Program-made: the position numbers and the translations under genes
DNA from: Albula goreensis
Taxonomy: Eukaryota; Chordata; Actinopteri; Albuliformes; Albulidae
Assembly: GCA_022829145.1 (NCBI GenBank)
Contig: CM040747.1
Coordinates: forward strand, 34,364,052-34,428,051
Reading direction: 5' to 3'
Length of the DNA stretch: 64,000 nucleotides
The notes under the pieces: model-generated
Databases searched by the model: none
The model's input: only the letters and a program-made list of their open reading frames with translations
Told to the model about the DNA's origin: nothing
Part shown: positions 1 through 13,587 of the stretch, in pieces
Position numbering within the stretch: position 1 is the stretch's first letter
Layout of the letters: every line of letters starts with the position of its first letter

Positions 1-1384
1 CCAGATTTGTTGAGGGAAGGGCGAATTTTCATTTGCTCAAGCCCTCGGTTTCACTACCTCCAACGGAGCCAACAAAAATCATCCCTCCAAGCATTGATAT
101 TGCCCAGAATGCACGGCGATGCTTGCTCGCTTGCCCACGTGTTAAACTTTATTTGAATATTATGCTCTTGCTACCAAATAGCAAGCAAATTTAAAAAAGT
201 TTACCAAGTTCAAAGACCTCTGTTGCCGATTAATTATACAAACCATTCGCTAAAACGCTATTTTGTTGGTGGTGGTCGGTATTTAAATCTTACACATTCA
301 AAGGAAATGCCCAACATTCAGTAGCCGCTTATCAAGTTCTTTGGTTGTCCAAAAAAATATACGTTTTGCCCATGAAGTTTTAACCATAAGCAGGTGGAGG
401 CATAGCTGCCGTAGCCATGCATTTTGTTAAGAATAACCTACATTTTCTGAATCTTTAAATGTAACAGTTATGCTACCTTTAGCTTCAATCATTCACACAG
501 AATGAAATAGACTCTTCTGTTGAGCACGAATTATTTTTAAATCGCCATTTAAACATACCGGTATAATTGCCTATGTATTTCGCAGCATAATTTCGGGTTA
601 ATTCTTCTGATATTGATATTTATTTTTTGTTCATCATTTTACCTGTCTCTACACATATGTACTTTTAAACCCTGTTACACCTCACACTTATTTATCATTA
701 CTTGGTTACTGTTGCAGTTAGTTACTGATCTGTTTTACCATATTTTATCGTTACCGATTTTATTAATTATCTTTACTTGTCTATGGGAATCACCTCGGGA
801 TTCACCCTGCTCAAAAGGTGCTACACAATAATTATAGTAACTATTGTTATGATTGTGATAATTATTCAATATGATTATTAAATTGTGCATACAAATAAGT
901 GGTTTCACATTGGAAAAGCTTGGCAACTTTATTGAAAATAACATCACATCTGTTAATAGTCAATAAAAACATCGATTTAAAATGATTTTATGCTCATGGA
1001 AAATATAAGGATTTTGGCATGGGGAATATGCTAGATATGTAGGCATATCTAGCTAACATGCATCTTCACTGACTAACTATATTAATGGTTAAGTTGCATA
1101 ACGTAGCCTAGAGAGAACTCTCTCCGTCTTTAGCTTGGTTTTGCGGTGGAGAATTTAACTGGAACAGGTACTGCAACCTGCAAGGGAAATATCGCGGCAA
1201 TCCAGTTCTTGCGAAGGAACGCAAAGTGAGGAAGAACCGCGAGGGTCATTCCAATTCGAAAAGCCACAACCCCTCCCCTCCACTGCTCTTCCTCGCTCGG
1301 GAAGGGCTCCCTCGCCTGATACGTCACTGGAGGGCTCACTCGATTGGAGGCAAGGAGTGAAGGGAGGATTTTGTTTCGGATTGG
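1..1384. other. Unassigned left-edge sequence
   Basis: AT-rich sequence with no ORF that looks like a protein family. Bases 1190-1340 are more G+C-rich but show no histone box or recognisable repeat end. I see no gene here. Confidence 0.5.
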
Positions 1385-1730
1385 AACGCAGCCTGCATTC
1401 GCATTCTACACGAAGATGTGGTCCTGAAAAGCCTCGCATAAAGCAAAATTACGTAATTCAAGTCTAATATCCCCATTTAAATTAATGGAAATGCTTGAGA
1501 TGCGTTCTGCGGTCCTGTAACGTCGACTAACTTACTCATAAAATTCATAAAAAAATAGCAAGAACTAGTGGGAATCTATGAGAGAGAGAGTGGATATCGT
1601 ATTGGTAAAGGGGATTTCCGGTAATGCTAATGGTACAGTATATAATTACATTTCTGCAAAATACACGATGTACACTACTTTAAACACCATGTGTAATTTC
1701 CTTTGCCAATTCAAATATTATTAAATGAAT
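1385..1730 (+). repeat. Block 1, inverted partner of 63205-63530
   Basis: This stretch aligns by eye, in reverse complement and with only small gaps, to 63205-63530. Shared landmarks are the segment reading AATGCTAATGGTAC (about 1625-1640), CTAGTGGGAATCTATGA and TCCCCATTTAAATTAATGG. At 63 kb the block lies in the 3' flank of an intact H4 gene; here no H4 lies beside it. It therefore looks like a fragment of histone-cluster spacer that has been moved or duplicated. Confidence 0.75.
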
Positions 1731-1975
1731 CGTATTTTGAATCGTGTTTCAAGGGGCGTTAAAGAAACACGAGCCATTATGCGCATAAACCATCCAACCC
1801 CATTGATTTTCAGCACAAGGTATGTGTAATTTGTGGTATGTTCCAATACTGTGTTGCAGAAGGTGAAACTGTATCTGCTTTTCTGAGACCTGGCCTTTTT
1901 CTAGAATAATATTGTTTTGGTCTTTTTTAAGTTTAAAGCCAGGGGGAAGCGCTGCTTTAAACTTAAAAAAAAAAA

Positions 1976-2014
1976 TCATCACAGCAGCCCTCCGTGAGAT
2001 TACAGCAACCCAGC
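1976..2014 (-). pseudogene. Truncated NLR leucine-rich-repeat exon fragment
   Basis: On the minus strand TTCTCCACAG is followed by GCTGGGTTGCTGTAATCTCA and about 20 more bases, which repeats the splice acceptor and first ~40 bases of the LRR exon at 4222-4395 almost exactly. The copy then runs into a poly-T tract, so the exon is cut off. It is in opposite orientation to the intact exon 2.2 kb away. Confidence 0.7.
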
Positions 2015-2078
2015 CTGTGGAGAACATGCCGGGAACATGCGTCTCATATCCACATGCTTCCGGTTGGAGTCGGAAATG

Positions 2079-2820
2079 TGTGGAAATGTAGTTCCATTGT
2101 CCCTACACCCCCTTTGGTCTCAGGTTTTGGCTTAAGCCAGTATTCCTTTAGAGCGCAAAAGTCATTCAACATTCCACAGGTCCTCAAGTTCATTTGACAG
2201 GTAAGGACTGACTACTAAGGTACACTCATATCTACCTACAAACACAATCAATAGTAAGAGTAAGAGCAGGGATAGTAAGAGAGGGAACAATGGGTTTTTC
2301 CTAGTTCTATAACTTTCATTGCCCATTGCGTGTTTCTGGGGTTACAGAATTAGCTGACTGTAACTGAGGATGTCAGGCTGGGGCGGTGCTATAAACATCA
2401 CTGGTGTTTCCTGTGGAGTGTGTGGAAATGTAGTTCCATTGTCCCTACACCCCCCTTTGGTCTCAGGATGCGGCTTAAGCCAGTATTCCTTTAGAGCACA
2501 AAAGTCATTCAACATTCCACAGGTCCTCAAGTTCATTTGACAGGTAAGGACTGACTACTAAGGTACACTCATATCTACCTACAAACACAATCAATAGTAA
2601 GAGTAAGAGCAGGGATAGTAAGAGAGGGAACAATGGGTTCTTCCTAGTTTTATAACTTTCATTGCCCATTGCGTGTTTCTGGGGTTACAGAATTGGCTTA
2701 CTGTAACTGAGGATGTCAGGCTGGGGCGGTGCTATAAACATCACTGGTGTTTCCTGTGGAGTGAGTGGAAATGTAGTTCCATTGTCTCTACACCCCCCTT
2801 TGGTCTCAGGATGTGCACTC
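2079..2820. repeat. 342-bp tandem duplication, about 2.2 copies
   Basis: A unit starting GTGGAAATGTAGTTCC recurs at about 2080, 2422 and 2765, with spacing of 342-343 bp. Copies one and two are nearly identical over their full length, including a CTCAAGTTCATTTGACAG run; the third breaks off after the CACCCCCCTTTGGTCTCAGG segment. No coding function is visible. It probably lies in an intron or flank of the NLR locus. Confidence 0.85.
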
Positions 2821-4005
<1,185 letters not shown>

Positions 4006-4072
4006 CTCCAGCTGGCACAGGGACACTGAGTCATTATTCTGTCACATTCCAAACCTAGCACAGAGGGATGTG

Positions 4073-4221
4073 TGTGTTCTCTCCACAGGCTGGGTTGGTG
4101 TATATTTAAAGTGTGTGTTCTCTCCACAGGCTGGGTTGGTGTATATTTATAGTGTGTGTGCGTTCTCTCCACAGGCTGGGTTGGTGTATATTTATAGTGT
4201 GTGTGTGTGTTCTCTCCACAG
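4073..4221 (+). repeat. Amplified splice-acceptor minisatellite
   Basis: Four tandem copies of a unit containing TTCTCTCCACAGGCTGGGTT, with acceptor AGs ending at 4088, 4129, 4174 and 4221. Units 1-3 carry GTGTATATTTA plus TG dinucleotides between acceptors. Only the last acceptor leads into the full LRR exon. Spacing grows from 41 to 45 to 47 bp, consistent with changing TG counts. Confidence 0.85.
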
Positions 4222-4395
4222 GCTGGGTTGCTGTAATCTCACAGAGGGCTGCTGTAATGATCTGGCCTCAGTCCTGCGTTCTCCCCTCTCAGAGCTGAGA
4301 GATCTGGAGCTCAGAGACAACGAGCTGCAGGATTCAGGAGTGAGAGCGCTCTCTGCTGGACTGGAGGACCCACTCTGTAAACTGCAGAGACTGGG
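4222..4395 (+). CDS. NLR-family leucine-rich-repeat exon (partial gene)
   Basis: A single coding exon of 174 bp (58 codons), between acceptor CTCTCCACAG and donor GTGAGT, with symmetric phase (one leading base, two trailing). The product carries the LRR signature [20 protein letters not shown] followed by [13 protein letters not shown], the ribonuclease-inhibitor-type LRR of fish NACHT/NLR proteins (NLRC3/NLRP12-like); 171-174 bp LRR exons are usual in that family. In the family the LRR array senses ligands or regulates the NACHT ATPase. No FISNA, NACHT or B30.2 exon is visible; the assembly gap starts 378 bp downstream, so the rest may be missing or this may be an orphan exon. Confidence 0.8.
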
Positions 4396-4772
4396 GTGAG
4401 TAACAAACACAAACCCCCTCTTTCATGAAGGGCTCAAATGTGACAAAATATCTCACTACTATTAATAATGATTCAGGCTAAAGCTTTCTGTTCACTTTGC
4501 ACAGTCAATCTGTGATGTTAAAATGTGTGTTTTTCCAATAGAAATTTCAGTGTTTATAAGGGAATAAAATACTGAATTGTTACGTTTGAAAATTATTCAT
4601 TCAGTATTACAATATTAATTACATACCTTCAATTGTAGATAACAAAGAAGTAAATTCAGTCAGTCCCACTCATATTTTAAATAAATGATAATAAGATGTA
4701 TACAACAAATTCCACAGCCCTGTTACTTTACATTCAGATTCTGTAAGGTGTGTTTGTCCAGAGCTGGTCTCC

Positions 4773-5272
4773 NNNNNNNNNNNNNNNNNNNNNNNNNNNN
4801 NNNNNNNNNNNNNNNNNNNNNNNNNNNNNNNNNNNNNNNNNNNNNNNNNNNNNNNNNNNNNNNNNNNNNNNNNNNNNNNNNNNNNNNNNNNNNNNNNNNN
4901 NNNNNNNNNNNNNNNNNNNNNNNNNNNNNNNNNNNNNNNNNNNNNNNNNNNNNNNNNNNNNNNNNNNNNNNNNNNNNNNNNNNNNNNNNNNNNNNNNNNN
5001 NNNNNNNNNNNNNNNNNNNNNNNNNNNNNNNNNNNNNNNNNNNNNNNNNNNNNNNNNNNNNNNNNNNNNNNNNNNNNNNNNNNNNNNNNNNNNNNNNNNN
5101 NNNNNNNNNNNNNNNNNNNNNNNNNNNNNNNNNNNNNNNNNNNNNNNNNNNNNNNNNNNNNNNNNNNNNNNNNNNNNNNNNNNNNNNNNNNNNNNNNNNN
5201 NNNNNNNNNNNNNNNNNNNNNNNNNNNNNNNNNNNNNNNNNNNNNNNNNNNNNNNNNNNNNNNNNNNNNNNN
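4773..5272. other. Assembly gap (500 N)
   Basis: Exactly 500 N, a size often used for gaps of unknown length. It separates the NLR fragment from histone-cluster sequence, so adjacency of the two is not proven. Confidence 0.99.
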
Positions 5273-5434
5273 AATGCCTTAGACGGCGTTCTTCAATAAT
5301 GGATCTATTCACAAACCTGCAAGTGAATGCCATAAGGGTTCACTACAAACCAGCGTTGTAACTAACGTACTCGAGCTACTACAATGCTCCAGAGTCCAAT
5401 TCAACAGCCTTTCCAGCAAAGCGATTGCTGCTTT
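5273..5434 (+). repeat. Block 2, copy A: H4 3'-flank repeat
   Basis: Matches 63580-63737 in reverse complement at high identity (for example TTCAATAATGGATC, CAAACCTGCAAGTGAATGCC) and, more weakly, 50375-50512 in the same orientation. All three copies lie on the 3' side of an H4 gene. Confidence 0.85.
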
Positions 5435-5647
5435 ATGTAAGCGATTGTACATATGTAAATGGTATGGAAAAAGAAACTTAAGGGAATGTTACAGGACCAG
5501 TAGGATGTAAATTTGGCATGCAGGAAACGCCACATGCCCCGCATGAATTCATGCATTCGATTGTGGGGTGGCATTTGATAGAGTCTGGCAATCTTGACAT
5601 TCGTGCATTTCATAATGGAATACTACTTTTAAACAGAAGAAATGGGT

Positions 5648-5663
5648 GGCTCTTAAAAGAGCC
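5648..5663 (-). terminator. Histone 3' stem-loop of H4 (5703-6014)
   Basis: GGCTCTTTTAAGAGCC on the minus strand: 6-bp stem, TTTA loop. This is the SLBP-bound processing signal of replication-dependent histone mRNA, 40 bp after the stop codon. Confidence 0.97.
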
Positions 5664-5702
5664 TTTGGGAAAATCTTGAGCCGAAATCTTTCAGTCCACC
5701 AT

Positions 5703-6065
<363 letters not shown>

Positions 6066-6080
6066 CTATATTCACTCAAA

Positions 6081-6096
6081 GACGACCTGATTGAAG
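6081..6096 (-). promoter_or_regulatory. H4-specific promoter element
   Basis: CTTCAATCAGGTCGTC on the minus strand, resembling the vertebrate H4 subtype-specific (site II) element, which carries TCAATCNGGTCCG. It is followed by TGAATATAGC, a TATA-like sequence. The same core lies upstream of all five H4 genes. Confidence 0.8.
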
Positions 6097-6179
6097 CCTT
6101 GGTGAGCAAGAGATGGTGCCTCCCACTAAGCATGCCTCAGGCCTCTCTGAACAGTGGGGCGTCATAGACGTGTTTCACG

Positions 6180-7106
6180 CATGACAATATGGAAAAAAAA
6201 GAAAAAAAAACGGGTACAAACACGAATCATTAATTTTTACATAAGAAATACATAAAAAAAGATGAAATAAGCGATCAAAAATACAATTAAGCGAAAGCAA
6301 ATGTACATGATGATAGACTACAGGTTTATTTAATAACTTCATTTTTCTTTATACCATAAATATTCAGTTTGGTCTTTTTTACAACAGATAGAAAGATAGA
6401 TGGAAATATTGTGACGTTCACCAAGTAGGTGGTCAAGGTCATGAGCAACAGCAATAATACAAAAAAACGAGCACTGCAGTTCTTGTTCTTTAAAAAACAC
6501 CCAAATACACATTTATGCACATGACAGAACTGAAACTACATAGTGCTACATTGTAAATCCAGCTTAGCACAATTGTATTCATGGAAAATACACCCAATTT
6601 AAAACATACAATTAAAATAACGTCTGAAACACATAGACACCATGAAGTCCTAAGATCCGAAATAAAAAAAATATATCAATTATTCAGTTATTAAAAGGCA
6701 AAGCATTATGGGGAACCAAATTAAATCTTTCAAAAGCCATTGAGCTGAAAATACAGCAAATATATCTATGTGCAAGGAATATTTAGTGGTCGAATGTTTG
6801 TGGTTTGCAGGCTCATGGTGATGAGTCCAAAATCTCACTGGTATTGGCTTCCATTTTAGTTCTGTATTTCTTTCCCCTGCTAAGTTTAGACTTAACACTT
6901 AGCTTAACGCTTATGAGCTTAATGTGGTTTGGACATTTCCTGCGACCGAAAAACTATTGTATACACTTCATTTGATGACATTATAGATGAACACTTTCGA
7001 AAATAGTTTTCGTTGTGCATTTGTGTTGCAATAATGCAATTTTGGAAAACAAGATGTAAAATGACAATGGAAAATGTATTTATAAATAGTGATATAGTTT
7101 TTAAGC
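6180..7106. other. AT-rich spacer
   Basis: No gene, repeat end or RNA is recognised between the H4 promoter and the hAT MITE. Confidence 0.5.
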
Positions 7107-7430
7107 CACTGGTTCTTAACCTGGGTTCGATCGAACCCTAGGGGTTCGGTGAGTCAGTCTCAGGGGTTCGGTGGAGGTCAAGACACACACCCGACTCATA
7201 CGATTCGTGATGTCATGCTCCGTTTTTGTTTTTGTGTGAAAATCATGTTTTGATGGTTTTGTTCTTTGAACACAGTGATGTTGATGCACGGTTCATTTTG
7301 TGCACCAGTAAAATATATAATTATGTTTTGAATTCGAAAAAATCATTTTTTTTCCAATCAAGAAGGGTTCGGTGAATGCGCATATGAAACTGGTGGGGTT
7401 CAGTACCTCTAACAAGGTTAAGAACCACTG
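7107..7430. mobile_element. hAT-type MITE (324 bp)
   Basis: The ends read CACTGGTTCTTAACC and, in reverse complement, CAGTGGTTCTTAACC, which are Charlie-like hAT termini. Flanking 8-mers TTTTAAGC (7099-7106) and TTTTAAAC (7431-7438) differ at one base, fitting the 8-bp hAT target duplication. There is no transposase, so it is non-autonomous. It sits between the minus-strand H3 and H4 and partly explains their wide spacing (2.45 kb against 1.27 kb in the intact quintet). Confidence 0.88.
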
Positions 7431-8007
7431 TTTTAAACAAATATCTTTCTTCAAAGGAAAATTGACTCTTGACTAATAGAAAATGCCTTCTGCTGAAATG
7501 GACTGCAATTAAGCTATCGTATAACTTTAATTCTAGATGCTATGTACAATTTGTTTTAAAATGATCTGCATTGTATTTTTTTTGTGAATGAAATGTTGAT
7601 CAAATAAAGTTTAAAAACCCAACTTGGTCAAAAATTAAAACACAATTGGTCTGACAATCTTCAGGGTCTTTAAACAACTTTACTGTTCACATGAAAATAA
7701 AGCACCATAACCTTATCTTTGATCAAGAGACAGGAAATTCTCCTAAAGTAATCAACTGTGAAAGGAAGGTGGTAAATATTACAGGAGATTAAGTCTCCAC
7801 TTGATGTCATCAGATTCATGTGAAAAGCACTGAAAAGGAACATAAATTACACATCGTCAAAACGGCCAGAAATTCATGACTTATCCATATTTATGCAATG
7901 TTTCTACTCGACCTACAAGCGCCAGGAATAAATGTGATGGCATGAGCTCTCATACAGAAATTGTATTGAAACGCAACGGAATTTCCTTTTCTGCTAGACA
8001 ATATAGT

Positions 8008-8023
8008 GGCTCTTAAAAGAGCC
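8008..8023 (-). terminator. Histone 3' stem-loop of H3 (8054-8464)
   Basis: GGCTCTTTTAAGAGCC on the minus strand, followed by ACTA rather than the ACCCA that follows most other classes. All three H3 genes share this ACTA flank. Confidence 0.97.
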
Positions 8024-8053
8024 TTTGTTGAAATCGTGGACAAGGAAGTGATC

Positions 8054-8485
<432 letters not shown>

Positions 8486-8547
8486 TCAAAGCTGAATAGC
8501 GTGAGTGCCAGTAGCGCACTACTATAAAGCTTCGTAAGCAGAAGCTG

Positions 8548-8610
8548 ATTGGATGAGTTCTTTTGGACCGTCTATTGGTTTGAGTCATCCATTTTCCCTA
8601 TGGGCATTGG
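8548..8610 (-). promoter_or_regulatory. H3 promoter CCAAT boxes
   Basis: Three inverted CCAAT boxes (ATTGG at 8548, 8574 and 8606), 84-146 bp upstream of the ATG, with a TTTATAG sequence nearer the gene. The other two H3 genes also have three CCAAT boxes. Confidence 0.75.
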
Positions 8611-8639
8611 CTAATTTCCTCAGACGACAAAAAAATCAT

Positions 8640-8643
<4 letters not shown>

Positions 8644-8671
<28 letters not shown>
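8644..8671. repeat. Poly-A tract
   Basis: About 28 uninterrupted A. No retroposon body or target duplication was recognised beside it. Confidence 0.9.
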
Positions 8672-9052
8672 CACCTTTTACCCGCCTTTTATTTTAATTT
8701 TCCTCAAGCCAAGGGACCTTTTTGTATAAGTACCTTGTATTTCATACAGAACTCAATGTTTTAAAGGACCGCTTCATATTCATAAAATATTGTTTGGCAC
8801 AAAATGGCTCGACTTACTGGAGTGTTACCGTACAAATGCTAGTTTGTTCTCACGACCAGTCTATTCGCAAAAGGAAAAAGTTAATATTGAGTACTAAGAA
8901 ACTCAATTCAAAACTTCGCCAAGAAAAAGCAAAGCCATAATCAGTACAAGAAAAATTGTCGGTGGATAATATTGTTTAGAGAAACTTGTCGGGATTACGT
9001 TAGACCACTAATTTCAAATGTCATTTTACCGCTTTTTATGGAAAAGGTGGAT

Positions 9053-9068
9053 GGCTCTTAAAAGAGCC
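9053..9068 (-). terminator. Histone 3' stem-loop of H2A (9100-9486)
   Basis: GGCTCTTTTAAGAGCC on the minus strand, 31 bp after the stop codon, followed by ATCCACC. Confidence 0.97.
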
Positions 9069-9099
9069 TTTGGATTTCAGATTAGTGATGGATTAACAA

Positions 9100-9489
<390 letters not shown>

Positions 9490-9539
9490 TCACGTTTCTC
9501 AGATATTCTAAAGAATACAATCTAAAGGCGCGTGCCTCA

Positions 9540-9718
9540 CTTATAGCAACAGACTTTGCAGTCATTGGTTGTGACGTTGGGATGTTTTCGTCCAATCCAA
9601 TTAGAGGACAACTTTTGCGCGGATTTCAAGTGCAATTTTACAGCTTTGCAGTCATTGGTTATCGCGCCAGAGGGTTTCTGTCCAATCCAATTTGAGTACA
9701 ACTTTTCCGCGGATTTCC
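9540..9718 (-). promoter_or_regulatory. H2A promoter with 90-bp tandem duplication
   Basis: On the minus strand a TATAAG box (9540-9545) lies 54 bp upstream of the ATG. A block carrying CTTTGCAGTCATTGGTT, a TCCAATCCAATT run and ACAACTTTT occurs twice (about 9554-9630 and 9644-9718, period 90 bp), so the CCAAT-box cluster is doubled. The H2A promoters at 23.5 and 53.3 kb have a single copy of the same block. Confidence 0.85.
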
Positions 9719-10039
9719 ACTGACCCTTTTTATCTAAAATAATTTCGTTGCACGAATTATTTCCATAATTTAATACGGACGCTGCATTGTTGTAATTGGT
9801 AGGCTGTATTGTATATTGATGATACCGCCCCTGATATACCTGGCATAAAAATTTCCTCATATAATACCTTATGTTTCTGTAATGTATAAAAAGTGGGTTT
9901 GGACATTGTTACTGAAAAAACATCAGCATATGCTTTATTTCACATATGTCATATACTTTTGTTTTCTCTATAATTTATCTTTGAAGTGAATTTTTTGAAA
10001 AAAAAAAAAAAAAACAAAACAAAAAAAACTATATATATA

Positions 10040-11661
10040 CAGTGCCTATCATAAGTATTCACCCCCTTGGATGTTTTAGCCTTTTATTGCTTTCATAAAT
10101 CAATGATGGTCAATAAAATTTGGCTTTTTTCACACAAACATTTATTGGAAAAAACTCTTTAATGTCAAAGTGAAAACAGAGTTCTACAAAGTAATGTTAA
10201 TGAAACAAAATTATATAAAGAAATATAATTGTTTGAATAAATATTCACCCCCTTTTAAATTTAATGGTCTAATTCAATAGAGGTACATCCAATTGGTGCA
10301 AATAGTTTCACAATTAGTGAATTGAAGATCACCTGAGTGATGTGGGTGTGTCTCATGTGATTGAGGTATAAAACACCTGTGTCGGAAGGGTCCAGAGACT
10401 GGTTGATCACTATTCCTGGCTACCATTACACCATGAAGACAGAAGAACACTCCAAGCAACTCAGGAAAGGGTTATTGAAAAGTACAATTCAGGGGATGGA
10501 TACCAAAAATTCCCAAGGCATTGAACATCCCCAGAGTTCAGTGAAATCAATCATCAAGAAATGGAAGGAATATGGCACATGTGTGAATCTGCCTAGATCA
10601 GGCCGCCTCGTAAACTGAGTGACCGTGCACGTAGGAAACTAGTGAGAGAAGCCACCAAGACCCCTACGACTACTCTGGAAGGAGTTACAAGCTTCAGCTG
10701 CTGAGATGGGAAAGACTGTGCATATAGCAACTACTGCCCGGGTTCTTCACGGTCAAAGCTTTATGGGAGAGTGGCAATTAGAAAGCCACTGTTGAAGAAA
10801 ATTCATATTAGATCTTGACTAGAGTTTGCCAAAAGGCATGTGGAAGACTTCATGGTTAAGTGGAAGAAGATTCTTTGGTCTGATGAGACCAAAATTGAGC
10901 TTTTGTCCATCAGACAAGACGTTATGTTTGGCAGAAAACAAACACTGCACATCACCAAAAACACACCATCCCACTGTGAAGCATGGTGGTGGCAGCATCA
11001 TGCTGTGGGGATGTTTCTCAGCAGCCGACTGGAAGGCTTGCAAAGATAGAGGGCAGAGTGAATGCTGCAAAATACACCGAAATCCTGGAGGACAATCTTA
11101 TTCAGTCTGCAAGAGAACTATGGCTTGGGAGAAGATTTATTTTCCAGCAAGACAATGATCCAAAAATACTGCAAAAACTACACAGGAATGGTTTAAAAAG
11201 AACCAGGTAAATGTTCTGGAGTGGCGAGTCAAAGCCCAGACCTTAATCCTATAGAGAATTTGTGGCTGGACTTGAAAGGGGCTGTTCATGCTCGATACCT
11301 GTGCAACCTGACAGAGCTTGAGCAGTTTTGCAAAGAAGAATGGAGCAAAATTGCAGTGTGCAGATGTACAAGGCTGATTGAGACTTCTCCACACAGATTC
11401 AGTGCTGTGATTGCAGCCAAAGGTGCATCCACTAAATACTGACTTGAAGGGGGTGAATAATTATGCAAACAATTCTTTTTCTTTATATAATTTTGTTTCA
11501 TTAACATTACTTTGTAGAAATCTGTTTTCACTTTGACATTAAAGAGTTTTTTCCAATAAATTTTTTTGTGAAAAAAGCCAAATTTTATTGACCATCATTG
11601 ATTTATGAAAGCAATAAAAGGGTAAAACATCCAAGGGGGTGAATACTTATGATAGGCACTG
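10040..11661 (+). mobile_element. Tc1/mariner-superfamily transposon, inactive
   Basis: The ends CAGTGCCTATCATAAGTATT and its reverse complement define 1622 bp flanked by TA on both sides. The inverted repeats run about 215 bp, and the CACCCCCTT motif occurs near both the outer and inner ends of each repeat, as in IR/DR-type fish Tc1 elements. It lies between the divergent H2A(-) and H4(+) genes. It carries a broken transposase gene. Confidence 0.95.
10433..11442 (+). pseudogene. Tc1-like transposase, frameshifted
   Basis: Starts MKTEEHSKQLRKGL; a helix-turn-helix part with STIQGMD and VKSIIKKWKEYGT follows, then a GRLVN end where the frame breaks. Later pieces in other frames show [27 protein letters not shown] (second catalytic Asp region) and SPDLNPIENLW (catalytic Glu region), ending GASTKY. 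Tc1 transposases of about 340 residues cut and paste DNA with a DDE catalytic triad; here at least three frame changes and internal stops make it non-functional. Confidence 0.92.
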
Positions 11662-11707
<46 letters not shown>

Positions 11708-11865
11708 GACAACTGAGAATGCATTACCATTTATGGTTATTTTTAAATAGCTGCTTTAAAAAGAGGAAGGACTCAAAAATTGTCCATGGTGCAGTAGTTG
11801 ATGAAGTTGTTTAAGTTTCATGTTAATTGATTTTAAGATTAATAAAATAAGATTCATGTAATCTA

Positions 11866-11967
<102 letters not shown>

Positions 11968-12366
11968 GTCTGATCAAATGAAATACATGTATAAAGAGGT
12001 ATAAAGAGGAATGACACTTTTCGTTTGCAGATAAAATACGGCTCTCATCCTACAATCAAAAGTTGTATCATTCAAGTAAAAAAGACCACACGAAGTTTTC
12101 AGGGAATAAAAGGGACATAAACACCTTTAATAAATAAACCTGTAGTCTATCATCATGCACATTTTCTTTCGCTTAATTGTATTTTTGATCGCTTACTTAA
12201 TCTTTGTATGTATTTCTCATGCAAAAATTCATGATTCATGTTTGTCCGCGTTTTTTTTTTTAATATTGTCACATTTTTTGCTATATTGTCACGCGTGAAA
12301 CACGTCCACTGTTCACAAAGGCCTGAGGCATGCTTTGTGGGAGGCGCCATCTCTTGCTCACCAAGA

Positions 12367-12382
12367 CTTCAATCAGGTCGTC
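12367..12382 (+). promoter_or_regulatory. H4-specific promoter element
   Basis: CTTCAATCAGGTCGTC, 66-81 bp upstream of the H4 ATG, preceded by a conserved GGCATGCTTTGTGGGAGGCG-like flank that is shared with the H4 genes at 6014, 51111 and 62497 but not at 26150. Confidence 0.82.
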
Positions 12383-12435
12383 TTTGAGTGAACATAAGAC
12401 ACTCTCGGACGGGCTGATTTCATTCATTTAACTGA

Positions 12436-12759
<324 letters not shown>

Positions 12760-12791
12760 ATCTGACCAGTGTCCTGATTACTTATCACAAA

Positions 12792-12807
12792 GGCTCTTTT
12801 AAGAGCC
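12792..12807 (+). terminator. Histone 3' stem-loop of H4 (12448-12759)
   Basis: GGCTCTTTTAAGAGCC followed by ACCCA, 32 bp after the stop codon. Confidence 0.97.
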
Positions 12808-13431
12808 ACCCACCTTCTCTCTATGAAAGTTTCTCTCCATTTTAACACGAATGGGTATAAGTCGAGATAAGACATGAATTATGAACATAATCTGTAGGAT
12901 ATGTCTGTCTGATCTGTCTTTAATGGCAAATTTCCTTTTGTGTGTGAGATGCTGGTATGATCTTGTGTCTTGAACGTGCCAGATATGATCGTTTAGACCA
13001 GCTCCGACCGGTTACCTAGGAATCCTAGTGACTCGGAATATGCGCGTTGTAACGTTGGAGTGCGGGGATTTTTCTTTTGTAGGTCTGAGGATAATTGCAC
13101 ACAATGTAAGATACTACTGTGGGCGAACAAGCGCAGAATTGCACAGCTTGTATTCTTGGACTGCAGTTGAAATTACACCACTGATACGCGATTTATGATT
13201 GTTTTAGTTTTTCTTTTCATCCAATGTTCTATACTGCTGTATTCGCCAGGGCGCAGCATGTATGGTGCTAGGAATATCAGCATGACTATCATGAGTTAAA
13301 ATTTTATCGAAAAGTAAAATATACAAAACTACATGAAAGTTATCGAAGAAAAGACGCGCTGTGTCAAGTTCCTTTGTTTAAAAGAAGACCCTCGGTTGTT
13401 TTTTTTGTTTCGGCGCGAGTTTTAAACTCAA

Positions 13432-13537
13432 CCAATAGAATTTGAGTACCAATGAAATGATTTACAACTTCCAATAAGAATATGACTCGATGAACCAGCA
13501 GAAAAGTAATATAATTTGCATACCACCCATATATATA
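13432..13537 (+). promoter_or_regulatory. H2B promoter: CCAAT boxes, octamer, TATA
   Basis: CCAAT at 13432, 13449 and 13471, the octamer ATTTGCAT at 13514-13521 (the Oct-1 site typical of H2B promoters), then TATATATA at 13530-13537, 51-58 bp upstream of the ATG. This is the standard vertebrate H2B layout. Confidence 0.9.
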
Positions 13538-13587
13538 GCAGTCATTCATTTGTCGAAAAGTTATTAGCGTTGCAGAAAGAAAACGAA

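Noticed and set aside
4685..5361. Frames of about 200 codons made mostly of X
   Set aside because: They run through 500 N of an assembly gap.
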